From positions 1 through 64,000 of the forward strand of contig DJMA01000011.1 in assembly GCA_002436415.1 (NCBI GenBank): a DNA stretch of 64,000 bases, read 5' to 3'. Of the stretch, positions 7,356 to 15,902 are shown in pieces. Source of the DNA: Bdellovibrionaceae bacterium UBA6502 (GTDB lineage: Bacteria; Bdellovibrionota; Bdellovibrionia; Bdellovibrionales; UBA840). Numbering within the stretch: the first letter of the stretch is position 1; each line of letters starts with the position of its first letter. The notes under the pieces are model-generated. The model ran no database searches. It was given only the letters and a program-made list of their open reading frames with translations, and had not been told where the DNA came from. The translations under genes and the position numbers were made by a program.

Positions 7356-10220
7356 TTATTGTTCTGAGAACTCATCCATGCTTGGACATGTACACATTAG
7401 ATTTCGATCTCCAAAGGCATCGTCAACTCTAGAAACACTTGGCCAGAATTTCCTAGTTTTTAAATACTCTAGAGGGTAAGCTGCTTGAGTTCTTGTATAC
7501 GGACGATCCCAATTTTCTGCGGAAACAATATCCGCTGTATGAGGAGCGTGCTTTAGTACATTACTCTCAGTGCTTTGTGTTCCATTTTTGATTTCTTGAA
7601 TTTCGTTAAAGATACTAATCATTGCTTCACAAAAACGATCAAGCTCAGCTTTTGATTCACTTTCTGTTGGCTCAATCATCATAGTACCAGCCACAGGCCA
7701 TGACATCGTAGGAGAGTGATAACCATAATCCATCAATCGTTTGGCGATGTCAGCAACACTGATACCAGCTTCCTCTTGGAAGGAACGGCAATCAATAATA
7801 CATTCGTGAGCCACTAAGCCAGTCTCATCCGTAAATAAAATAGGGTAGTAAGAACTTAACTTTTTAGCAACGTAATTGGCATTTAGAATCGCAACTTGTG
7901 ATGCCTCTTTCAATCCCTCATCTCCTAGCATGCGAATGTAGGCCCAAGAAATATTTAAAATCAGAGCAGAGCCCCAAGCTGCAGCGGAAATTGCGCCCAT
8001 GCTTTTGTCACTTCCAAAACCTAAAGCTTTATTTCCAGGGAGGAAGTCTTGTAAATGAGATTTTACTCCAATTGGACCCATTCCCGGTCCGCCACCACCG
8101 TGTGGAATGGCGAAAGTTTTATGGAGGTTAAGGTGACAAACGTCAGCTCCAAAATGTCCCGGTCGGCATAAACCTACTTGGGCATTCATATTAGCTCCAT
8201 CCATATAAACTTGCCCACCGAAGTCATGAATGACTTGGCAGATCTCTTTAATTTCTTTTTCGAAAACACCATGAGTGGATGGGTAGGTAATCATTAAGGC
8301 AGCCAATTGGTCTTTGTATTTCTCTGCTTTCGCTTTTAGGTCACCTAAGTCGATATTTCCTTTGTCGTCACACTGAACTGGAATCACTTGCATCCCAGCC
8401 ATCACCGCTGATGCCGGATTTGTTCCGTGAGCACTCGTTGGAATCAGGCAGATAGTTCTCTGCTCGTCACCACGGTCTTTGTGGTAACTGGCAATTGCCA
8501 TTAAGCCGGCAAACTCACCTTGAGAGCCAGCATTTGGCTGTAAACTGATCGCATCAAAGCCAGTGATTTTTGCCAACATAGTTTCTAGGTCTTTGAAAAG
8601 CTCTGCGTAGCCTTGGGCTTGTTCCACCGGAGCAAAGGGGTGAATGTTTGCAAACTCAGGCCAGCTGATTGGCAGCATTTCACTAGTAGCATTTAATTTC
8701 ATTGTGCATGAACCTAGAGGAATCATAGAATGGGCTAAGCTTAAATCCTTAGATTGTAAGTGAGTAACATATCTTAAAAATTCGGACTCACTATGGTAGC
8801 TGTTAAAATTTGGATGATTCAAGTAAGTGCTTTTGCGCTGAAAATCTTCAGGAAGTAAAAACAAGTCTTCAGAATTTGCTTGATCCATTTTATCGCTGGC
8901 ATTTTCTACACCAAAAATTTCTGCAAGATCCATTAAATCTTGTTTTTCTACGCTTTCATCAAGATTGATTACCAATAAGTGGTTATCGATTTGACGAAGA
9001 TTTATTTTCTTCGCTTTTGCGGCTTTTAAAATTTGATCTACATTTTTAGTTTCTACCAAAAGAGTATCAAAAAAGTTTTCAGAAACAGAATCCACTTTTG
9101 AAGAGATTAAGTCTTTTAAAAGTGCCGTTAGTTTATGGGTGCGAGTTGCAATATTCTTCAGACCCTTTGGACCATGGTAAACCGCATACATTGAAGCAAC
9201 TACAGCCAATAAAACTTGGGCAGTACAAATGTTCGATGTAGCACGATCTCTTCTAATATGTTGCTCTCTTGTTTGCAAAGCCAGTCGTGTCGCTAGTTTC
9301 CCTTGGGCATCGCGAGTAACACCAATGATTCTTCCAGGAATCTGTCTTTTGTATTTATCAGAAGTGGCAATATAGGCAGCATGAGGACCGCCATAGTATA
9401 AACCCAATCCGAAGCGTTGGGTGGAGCCAACTGCAATATCAGCGCCCCATTCGGCTGGAGTTTTTAACAAGCAAAGTGAAAGTGGATCAGCTGCCATACA
9501 AACTAGGGCTTTCTGCTGATGAAGCTTTTCGATGATATTGCTAAGGTCTAAAACCTCTCCGCGGGTATTAGGGTATTGAATTACGCCACCAAAAAAATCT
9601 TCGGTGATTTCTACTTCGTTGATATCGCCCACAACAATCTCGATACCAACAGCATCAGCACGAGTTTGTACTACCTCGATGCTTTGTGGGTGACAGTATT
9701 TATCTACAAAATATTTTGATTTGTTTCTGCCCGCAGAAGCTTTTGATAAATTCATTGCCTCTGCTACCGCAGTTCCTTCGTCAAGAAGGGATGCATTGGC
9801 GATTTCTAAACCAGTAAAGTCAGTGATCATAGTTTGGAAGTTTAATAATGCTTCCATTCTTCCCTGAGAGATTTCTGCTTGGTATGGAGTGTACTGTGTG
9901 TACCATCCTGGATTTTCCAAGATATTTCTTTGTATCACGCTTGGTGTGATACAGGCATTGTATCCTTGGCCTATGTATGAGCGATAAATTTCATTTTTTG
10001 AGGCGATACTTTTAAGAAGTTCAAGTCCGTCTTTTTCGGAGTAAGCTCTGCCGATTCCCAGTGGAGAGTCGTCATAAATACTTTCGGGGATAGTAGTTTT
10101 CACAAGGGATTCAAGGCTTTCGAAGCCAATTTGTTTTAACATTTCAGACTGCTCATGAGGAGTGGGTCCGATATGACGAGGAACTAAAGAGTTTGTTGAT
10201 TGATTGAATAGATTGTTCAT
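7356..10220 (-). CDS. gcvP: Glycine dehydrogenase (decarboxylating), P protein
   Basis: The PLP-dependent P protein of the glycine cleavage system decarboxylates glycine and passes the aminomethyl group to lipoyl-GcvH. About 954 residues matches the fused single-chain type. The RHIGPT opening, the PLP-lysine motif NLHKTFAIPHGGGGPG and the SMIPLGSCTMKLNA block are all clear. I place the start at 10220, with AAGGAGA about 8 bases upstream. A second in-frame ATG at 10292, with GGAGG 5 bases upstream, would add 24 residues. gcvT and gcvH are not in this window. A terminator follows the gene. Confidence 0.97.
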   Translation of the reverse strand: MNNLFNQSTNSLVPRHIGPTPHEQSEMLKQIGFESLESLVKTTIPESIYDDSPLGIGRAYSEKDGLELLKSIASKNEIYRSYIGQGYNACITPSVIQRNILENPGWYTQYTPYQAEISQGRMEALLNFQTMITDFTGLEIANASLLDEGTAVAEAMNLSKASAGRNKSKYFVDKYCHPQSIEVVQTRADAVGIEIVVGDINEVEITEDFFGGVIQYPNTRGEVLDLSNIIEKLHQQKALVCMAADPLSLCLLKTPAEWGADIAVGSTQRFGLGLYYGGPHAAYIATSDKYKRQIPGRIIGVTRDAQGKLATRLALQTREQHIRRDRATSNICTAQVLLAVVASMYAVYHGPKGLKNIATRTHKLTALLKDLISSKVDSVSENFFDTLLVETKNVDQILKAAKAKKINLRQIDNHLLVINLDESVEKQDLMDLAEIFGVENASDKMDQANSEDLFLLPEDFQRKSTYLNHPNFNSYHSESEFLRYVTHLQSKDLSLAHSMIPLGSCTMKLNATSEMLPISWPEFANIHPFAPVEQAQGYAELFKDLETMLAKITGFDAISLQPNAGSQGEFAGLMAIASYHKDRGDEQRTICLIPTSAHGTNPASAVMAGMQVIPVQCDDKGNIDLGDLKAKAEKYKDQLAALMITYPSTHGVFEKEIKEICQVIHDFGGQVYMDGANMNAQVGLCRPGHFGADVCHLNLHKTFAIPHGGGGPGMGPIGVKSHLQDFLPGNKALGFGSDKSMGAISAAAWGSALILNISWAYIRMLGDEGLKEASQVAILNANYVAKKLSSYYPILFTDETGLVAHECIIDCRSFQEEAGISVADIAKRLMDYGYHSPTMSWPVAGTMMIEPTESESKAELDRFCEAMISIFNEIQEIKNGTQSTESNVLKHAPHTADIVSAENWDRPYTRTQAAYPLEYLKTRKFWPSVSRVDDAFGDRNLMCTCPSMDEFSEQ

Positions 10221-10613
10221 ACCGCTTTCTCCTTTTAAGCTACGAAAATGGCCCTTCGATGTTTCATTATTAGGCTTGCTGCTAACTTCCATGCTTTCCT
10301 CCAAATCAGTGAATTTCCCTATGCTTGATACCATAAATGTGAGCTGGAGTGGATTGATTTCAAAGAAAACTACTAGTTTGTGCTTTGAATTAATCTAACT
10401 GCTATAGAAAATCAGGTTTCGACATGGCGCTTACATAGCTGCGAGTTTTTGCTTAAGTAAGGAGCCTTATTTTGTTTTCTAAAGAAGCTCTTGGCTTGGC
10501 ACATTGGTTCAAAGCGAGCGTAAAACTCCAATATATGCAAGTTATGAAAGCACTAAATAGCTCTTACTTATTGAAATGATTGAATCTAAAGGCTTTGATG
10601 GTAGGCTTTCCTC
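10221..10613. other. Intergenic region between divergent gcvP and the AGCS symporter gene
   Basis: It holds the promoters of two outward-facing glycine-related genes and the alternative gcvP start at 10292. I looked for glycine riboswitch landmarks on the gcvP side and did not find them. No other feature was seen. Confidence 0.5.
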
Positions 10614-12032
10614 ATGGGAAATCTACAAATTCAAGCCAGTTTTATCGATAGTGTTGAAGTGTTTTTAAATCAAGCCGTGGGAATCGTTTGGGGCCCACCA
10701 TTGGTCGTTCTACTAGTAGGAGCGGGTTTAAGTCTAAGTATCGCTCTAGGAATTGTCCAAATCAAAGGCTTTAAACATGCAATTGATGTTATCCGAGGAA
10801 AATTCGACGATCCCAATGATCCAGGGGAGATAAATCACTTCCAAGCTTTGTGTACAGCATTGTCAGCTACTATTGGTTTAGGAAACATTGCGGGTGTTGC
10901 CATTGCAATTAGTTTCGGAGGGCCTGGTGCGGTATTCTGGATGATTGTAGTTGGTTTGGTTGGAATGGCTACCAAGTTTTCGGAATGCTCTTTGGCTTTG
11001 ATGTATCGTCACGTTGACGACAGAGGGGAAGTGCATGGTGGGCCAATGTATTACATTGAAAGAGGACTTGGAAAAGCATGGAAACCCATGGCGGTCTTTT
11101 TTGCTGTAGCTTGTTTGTTTGCCACCTTCGGTGCTTCCAATATGTTTCAAACTTATGAAGTAGCAACTCTCATGAATAGCCAGTTTCAAATTCCAAATTA
11201 TGTGACTGGATTAGTCTTAGCAGTATTAACTGGAATCGTAATCATTGGTGGAATTAAACGAATTGGCAGTGTGACCTCAAAAGTGGTTCCTATTATGGGA
11301 TTAATTTATATTGTAGGATCTCTTATCGTAATTTTAAGTAATGCTTCGGCTGTTCCTGAACTATTATTAATGATCATCGACAGCGCATTTAATGGAACGG
11401 CTGCAACCGGTGGTTTTGCCGGAGCAGGAGTTGCAACGGTGATCACTTGGGGAGTTCGAAGAGCTTGTTTCTCTAATGAGGCAGGTGTGGGATCATCGCC
11501 AATCGCTCACTCTGCCGCAGCGACAAAAGAGCCAGTCCGAGAGGGAGCCGTAGCGCTTTTAGAGCCTTTTATTGATACTGTGGTTGTTTGTACAATGACG
11601 GCTTTAGTAATTTTAATTTCAGGAGCATGGACAGACGCAGTGGATCCAGTAACTGGAAATAAATTAACGGGTGCTCTTTTAACAGCAAAAGCTTTTGATT
11701 CTGCCATTCCAGGCTTCGGTAAGTTTTTTGTTCCGGTAGCGGTTTTTCTTTTTGCCTACTCGACTTTACTTAGTTGGTCCTACTATGGCGAAAGAGCTTT
11801 GGATTATCTTACTGGTGGAAAAGGCATTGTTGTTTATAAATTTATTTTTTGTACGGTTGCTTTCATTGGAGCCATGTGGACACAAAAAGTGATCATTTCT
11901 TTTTCTGATTTAATGTATGGCTTAATGGTGATTCCAAATATGTTAGCCATTGCCATCCTTTCGCCAAAACTTTTAAAAGAAAGCAAAAGTTACTTTCAGC
12001 GATTGAAAGCTGGGGAATTTGAAGTAAAATAA
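10614..12032 (+). CDS. Alanine/glycine:Na+ symporter (AGCS family)
   Basis: A sodium-coupled amino-acid importer of the inner membrane. The 472-residue length and about eleven membrane helices are normal for the family. Recognisable blocks are FQALCTALSATIGLGNIAGVA near residue 80, GGPMYYIERGLG near 140 and FSNEAGVGSSPIAHSAA near 290. The gene lies divergent from gcvP across an upstream region of about 0.4 kb, so import and cleavage of glycine are plausibly co-regulated. The next gene starts 4 bp after its stop. Alanine or glycine preference cannot be read. Confidence 0.93.
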   Translation: MGNLQIQASFIDSVEVFLNQAVGIVWGPPLVVLLVGAGLSLSIALGIVQIKGFKHAIDVIRGKFDDPNDPGEINHFQALCTALSATIGLGNIAGVAIAISFGGPGAVFWMIVVGLVGMATKFSECSLALMYRHVDDRGEVHGGPMYYIERGLGKAWKPMAVFFAVACLFATFGASNMFQTYEVATLMNSQFQIPNYVTGLVLAVLTGIVIIGGIKRIGSVTSKVVPIMGLIYIVGSLIVILSNASAVPELLLMIIDSAFNGTAATGGFAGAGVATVITWGVRRACFSNEAGVGSSPIAHSAAATKEPVREGAVALLEPFIDTVVVCTMTALVILISGAWTDAVDPVTGNKLTGALLTAKAFDSAIPGFGKFFVPVAVFLFAYSTLLSWSYYGERALDYLTGGKGIVVYKFIFCTVAFIGAMWTQKVIISFSDLMYGLMVIPNMLAIAILSPKLLKESKSYFQRLKAGEFEVK

Positions 12033-12036
12033 AAAA

Positions 12037-12936
12037 ATGAACGAAGGTGTAGAAAACCAAAACATCATTGTTTACAGGCCTTTTTTACATCGCTTGTATT
12101 ATTTAGCCAATATTCTCATTTGGTTGAGTGTTGCTGTACTATACAGACTTAATCACGAGCAAATTGAAGAATTAGGCTGGTTGCAAGGTGGTTTTAAGCT
12201 TTTATTAGCCAGCTCTGTGCCACTAGGGATTTGGTTTCGTCTTTACATTGTAGTGCGTCCGCGAATTTTTTCTAAAATTTGGATTGATGGGAATAGTCTT
12301 TGGATACAATTTAAAAAGAAAAAGTCTGAGATTCATTTTTCACAAATTAAAAATCTAAAACCAAGTTTTGTACCACCGAAATTTATGGGTGGTTACCAAG
12401 TTGAACTTCATTCAGGGAAAAAACTATTTTTTGGTTCTTTGTTGAAAAATGACTTCCTGATTTTACAAGCCATTCGTAAGTACAGTCCGAATCTTTTGGA
12501 GCATTCAAAATTTCAACTCTTAATTAGTCGCACCCAAACTTGTGATGAGTATTGGAACCGAGTTCTTAAAAAAGTGGAAAACAAGTTTTACCTTGGCTAT
12601 AAGTTTTTACTCCTTCCCTTGTGTAGCTTTGCAGTGTTTTTTTTCGGCTTTAAGAACGAATGGCTGGATTTCAAAGGCCAAGACCCTAACTTTGAATACA
12701 TTTGGTATTTTTGGCAGTATTTAGTAATAGTGGCCATTCAAATTGTTGTGGCCATTGTTTTGAGTCATTTTTTCGATGACCTCTACATCAAAAAGAAAAA
12801 TACAATGGTATTGTGTGACGAGAAAAACAAGAACTTTCACAGGCGATTAATTTATCTCTCCGAATTTTTTAATCTTATTTTTGCGAGTCTTGCCGGAGCC
12901 CTTTGGTTGGCGTGGCGTTTTATGGCAGCGGCTTAA
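12037..12936 (+). CDS. Membrane protein with a PH-like central domain, unknown function
   Basis: A 299-residue protein with two N-terminal helices (about 18-36, 50-70), a cytoplasmic beta-rich segment (about 75-150, KIWIDGNSLWIQF... GGYQVELHSGKKLFFGS) resembling bacterial PH-like domains, and two or three C-terminal helices (about 187-205, 228-248, 275-295). It follows the symporter by 4 bp, so it is probably co-transcribed, although no ribosome-binding site is obvious. The last 17 bp overlap the 3' end of the convergent radical SAM gene. Confidence 0.55.
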   Translation: MNEGVENQNIIVYRPFLHRLYYLANILIWLSVAVLYRLNHEQIEELGWLQGGFKLLLASSVPLGIWFRLYIVVRPRIFSKIWIDGNSLWIQFKKKKSEIHFSQIKNLKPSFVPPKFMGGYQVELHSGKKLFFGSLLKNDFLILQAIRKYSPNLLEHSKFQLLISRTQTCDEYWNRVLKKVENKFYLGYKFLLLPLCSFAVFFFGFKNEWLDFKGQDPNFEYIWYFWQYLVIVAIQIVVAIVLSHFFDDLYIKKKNTMVLCDEKNKNFHRRLIYLSEFFNLIFASLAGALWLAWRFMAAA

Positions 12937-13912
12937 TATCGTGTAAGTGCACTGGAAATTGATTTAAAGCATAATTAGGAAGCTCCTCAGACAAGCGTCC
13001 TTGTTTTACACCCCGAGCATTTAAATGCATTAAGATTTCTTGGAAGACTTTCATCTTGTAGCGGTTCCAAGAAGGAGCAATTAGTTCATCCCATCTAGGA
13101 GCCAATGCTCCCAAGCGGTGAACAGGAATATCGGCTTTCAAGTGATCTAAAAATAAAGCACATTTTCTAGAATACTCTTCTAAACTTACTGGCTCGAACA
13201 TTCCTTTTTCATAAAGAACCTCTAGGCCTGTATTTTTTAATACATGTAGGTTGTGGAGTTTTACATTATCCACCGGTAAAGAGTTGGTTATTTTTGCGCT
13301 TTCAATGATTTGTTCGTCTGTTTCATTGGGCATACCAAAAATAAAATGAATGCCCACTTCTACTTTAGGACAAGCCTTTTTGATTTGATAAATTGCTTCG
13401 ATGGATTTTCCAGCGGCGTGGCCACGTTTTAAAAATTTAACTTGTTCTTCGAAGAAACTCTGAACACCCAGCTCAACAGAAAAATAAGTTCTTTCAGAAT
13501 ACTCCTGCCAGAGTCTAAGTAGTGCAGGGGAAAGACAGTCAGGTCTTGTACCAACAATGATGCCTTTTACGAAAGGATAACTTAGGGCTAATTCGTAGTA
13601 ACTTTTTAATTTTTCAATTCCAGCAAGACTATTTGTATAGGCCTGAAAATAGATTACAAAATTTGTGGCGTTATATTTTTTGCTTAACTTATCATGGTAG
13701 TTTTCGATTTGTTCTTTGAGAGTTTTTTCGAAGGAATCCTCATAAGCTGCTGAACCCCATTCATCACAAAATATACAGGTCTCCATCTTTTTTAAGCCCA
13801 TGCGATTGGGACAGGTGTCGACAATACTAACTGGAATTTTGAAAACTCTGTCTCCAAAAGTCTTTTTATAGTGTCGGCTGATGGGATAGTAAGTGTCTTT
13901 AACCTGGTCCAT
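12920..13912 (-). CDS. Radical SAM protein, TIGR01212 / YhcC type
   Basis: A radical S-adenosylmethionine enzyme with a [4Fe-4S] cluster. The cluster cysteines are in DTCPNRMGLKKMETCIFC, the spaced CxnCxxC pattern of the YhcC/TIGR01212 family. Family segments YFQAYTNS, GTRPDCL and ELGVQS also match. I place the start at 13912 because AGGAG sits 5 bases upstream; an open extension to 13951 has no such signal. The product is 330 residues. The reaction of this family is not firmly established. Its 3' end overlaps the convergent membrane-protein gene by 17 bp. Confidence 0.85.
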   Translation of the reverse strand: MDQVKDTYYPISRHYKKTFGDRVFKIPVSIVDTCPNRMGLKKMETCIFCDEWGSAAYEDSFEKTLKEQIENYHDKLSKKYNATNFVIYFQAYTNSLAGIEKLKSYYELALSYPFVKGIIVGTRPDCLSPALLRLWQEYSERTYFSVELGVQSFFEEQVKFLKRGHAAGKSIEAIYQIKKACPKVEVGIHFIFGMPNETDEQIIESAKITNSLPVDNVKLHNLHVLKNTGLEVLYEKGMFEPVSLEEYSRKCALFLDHLKADIPVHRLGALAPRWDELIAPSWNRYKMKVFQEILMHLNARGVKQGRLSEELPNYALNQFPVHLHDIKPLP

Positions 13913-13956
13913 AAAACTCCTAGGCACTAGATTTGCCCAGCCAAGGCACAAAATGC

Positions 13957-13988
13957 AAGGCCTTTGTAAAATAAAGAGAAAAGGCCTT
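13957..13988 (-). terminator. Possible terminator after the exported nuclease-like gene
   Basis: AAGGCCTTT (13957-13965) pairs perfectly with AAAGGCCTT (13980-13988) across a 14-base loop. The downstream T-tract on the minus strand is poor, so this is only a candidate. Confidence 0.4.
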
Positions 13989-13990
13989 AG

Positions 13991-14875
13991 TTAGTTTGTT
14001 GATTCTTTGAAAGATTTACTCTTGTTGTACTTGTAAATCCTAGGAATAAAGATTCTCTTAAACTCTAGGTAAAGAGCTAAAAAGTCGTCCTTATAGAGCG
14101 GGTAGTGCTTTTCATAAAGGACTTTATTGCTGCTATTATCATTTGGAATATTCTTTACCCAACGATCATGATTTCTTGTAGCCATAGGCATGATGATGGT
14201 CATAAAGGATGGCCCAAAAGTGGAATGAATCCAAGCGTAAAAGGATTGGTCATTGTCGTTTAAGCTTTTAACTAATGGAACCATACTTTGTACGGATACG
14301 GGAGCGTATTTTGTTTGAATATAAAGTTCGTTCCTATCGATTGTGCGACCATCAATTATAATTTCAAGATTAGGATCGAAGAGCCTTCTGTAAAAACCAC
14401 TTACTTGGTTATTGAGATGGTGTGCAGTACTTCCACTTTTAATCTCTTGAAATCCTGTGATTAAAAACTTGCCCTTATAACTAGATAACAGCCAATAATC
14501 TGCGTGTAAGTTGTTACCGATCGTTATGCGATCTCCACTTAGCTTTAAATAGCTTGAAAAAAGCTGTAAAGCGATTTCACCAAATACACCTCTAAGCATG
14601 ATGTCGGTATTTTTTAAATTGATTTCTTCTGCATTTTTGACTTGTTTTGCTAGACTAGCTAGGCCAAGGAAATCAGTGAGTTCTATGCTATCAAACTCTG
14701 CACCAAGGTGTTTCGAAAACCAATTTCGTATCTTGACTGCTTTTAGGAGGTTTTCGGAGTATTCTAAATTTTGTGATTTTATATCAACAGCAGTCGTAGC
14801 ACACAAGCGAGTGCTTGCCTGTCCTATAGATAAATAAAATGTTATCCCCAAAAACATTAAAAGTAGTTTCAACAC
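13991..14875 (-). CDS. Exported protein of unknown function with PD-(D/E)xK-like motifs
   Basis: A signal peptide (about residues 1-20, ending IGQAS) precedes 270 residues with no family I can name. The middle reads GEIALQLF (near 95), then HADYW (near 125), then FQEIKSGS (near 142). That E, D, ExK order and spacing is typical of PD-(D/E)xK nuclease folds, but the match is by eye only. The start is GTG at 14875 or the next codon TTG at 14872; GGGGAAGG lies immediately upstream and favours the TTG. The gene stands alone. Confidence 0.6.
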   Translation of the reverse strand: MLKLLLMFLGITFYLSIGQASTRLCATTAVDIKSQNLEYSENLLKAVKIRNWFSKHLGAEFDSIELTDFLGLASLAKQVKNAEEINLKNTDIMLRGVFGEIALQLFSSYLKLSGDRITIGNNLHADYWLLSSYKGKFLITGFQEIKSGSTAHHLNNQVSGFYRRLFDPNLEIIIDGRTIDRNELYIQTKYAPVSVQSMVPLVKSLNDNDQSFYAWIHSTFGPSFMTIIMPMATRNHDRWVKNIPNDNSSNKVLYEKHYPLYKDDFLALYLEFKRIFIPRIYKYNKSKSFKESTN

Positions 14876-15059
14876 ACCTTCCCCGTAAACGCCATAATAT
14901 CGGCTACTTTTCTCTTGCCTAGGAAAGCTTTTTTATATTGAAAAATTAACAGAAATTAAGCTCTGAATGTTAGACTTATTTTAGATCTGATTAAAGAAGC
15001 CAAAGTAAATTGGTGATTTACAGAGTATTTGTCGACTAAATTTGTTTAACCATATGACT

Positions 15060-15902
15060 CTAAAGGGTGTCGGGAGGAAGCTCCTTGGGAAGTCCCTTGA
15101 TGGCCCAAGTTGATTGTCTTTTGAAAGCAAATCCAGCTCTAGAATGAATCCAGAAGCCTCGACTGCGGAGAGCTCGGTTTAAATCACCAGTAGCTGCGTA
15201 GGTGCTTAGTATGGACTTGTCATCTGCTTTCTCTAAAAAGCTTTCTAAGAAATGGGGAGACCACAATTCACTGGAAGCGGATTTAGAGTAGGCATCGAAA
15301 AGGTAGCAGTTTACTTTTTCCAGAGATTGGTAGTTGGCCAAAACCTCTTCTTGTAATCGCCAGAGACCGGCATCGTACAGAGCTAAAGCGTAGGTTTTAA
15401 CTTGTATGGCAGTGAGTTCAAATTTTTCTAGGTAAAGAGAAAAAATATGATCATAGGCTTTCTTAAGCATAGGGTTTTTACAATCATCCTTAAGGTAATC
15501 TAAGAAATGTTGGTTTAATTCTGAGTGTAACTCGAAGCTAGTGATTTTTATTTTGAAACGATCAAGGAGTTGAAAATCGGTTTTACTTAGAGACTCTTTG
15601 AGATCAGGAAGACGAGTAATGGCCCGACAAAAAATACTCATTTCGTTGTAGCCAATTCCTAGGCCTAGATTTACAAAGTGAGCATGTTGAATTTGTTCGA
15701 GGCAAAATTGGATGGCCTCACCGTAGATGTACTCAGTTTCTGTAAAAGCACCTTGAGAGGAATGCATACTTTCTTGGTCCATCTTTTCGGAGCTAGAACT
15801 GCTTGCAGAGTAGCTACCGTCTAAAGTTTTTAAGAGGTGAAAGTACAAACCTTCACGCTCCTTTCTAGACTCAAGAAGATCTTCCTCTCTTAGACTTCCC
15901 AT
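15060..15902 (-). CDS. mnmD: MnmD/MnmC-type tRNA methyltransferase domain protein (DUF752)
   Basis: The family adds a methyl group from SAM in making 5-methylaminomethyl-2-thiouridine at the tRNA wobble position. Matching parts are TLDGSYS and the HSSQGAFTETEYIY block (about 25-60), the SAM-binding NLGLGIGYNE (about 78), LFDAYSKSASSELWSPHF (about 203), and STYAATGDLNRALRSRGF with RAGFAFKRQ near the end. The 280-residue length suits a stand-alone methyltransferase without the MnmC oxidase domain. The ATG overlaps the argS stop codon (TAATG), so it is translationally coupled to ArgRS and tied to tRNA function. Confidence 0.75.
   Translation of the reverse strand: MGSLREEDLLESRKEREGLYFHLLKTLDGSYSASSSSSEKMDQESMHSSQGAFTETEYIYGEAIQFCLEQIQHAHFVNLGLGIGYNEMSIFCRAITRLPDLKESLSKTDFQLLDRFKIKITSFELHSELNQHFLDYLKDDCKNPMLKKAYDHIFSLYLEKFELTAIQVKTYALALYDAGLWRLQEEVLANYQSLEKVNCYLFDAYSKSASSELWSPHFLESFLEKADDKSILSTYAATGDLNRALRSRGFWIHSRAGFAFKRQSTWAIKGLPKELPPDTL

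Noticed and set aside
10221..10400. Glycine riboswitch in the gcvP leader
   Set aside because: The conserved purine-rich core segments were not found on the minus strand, and in-frame coding potential with strong ribosome-binding sites explains the region.
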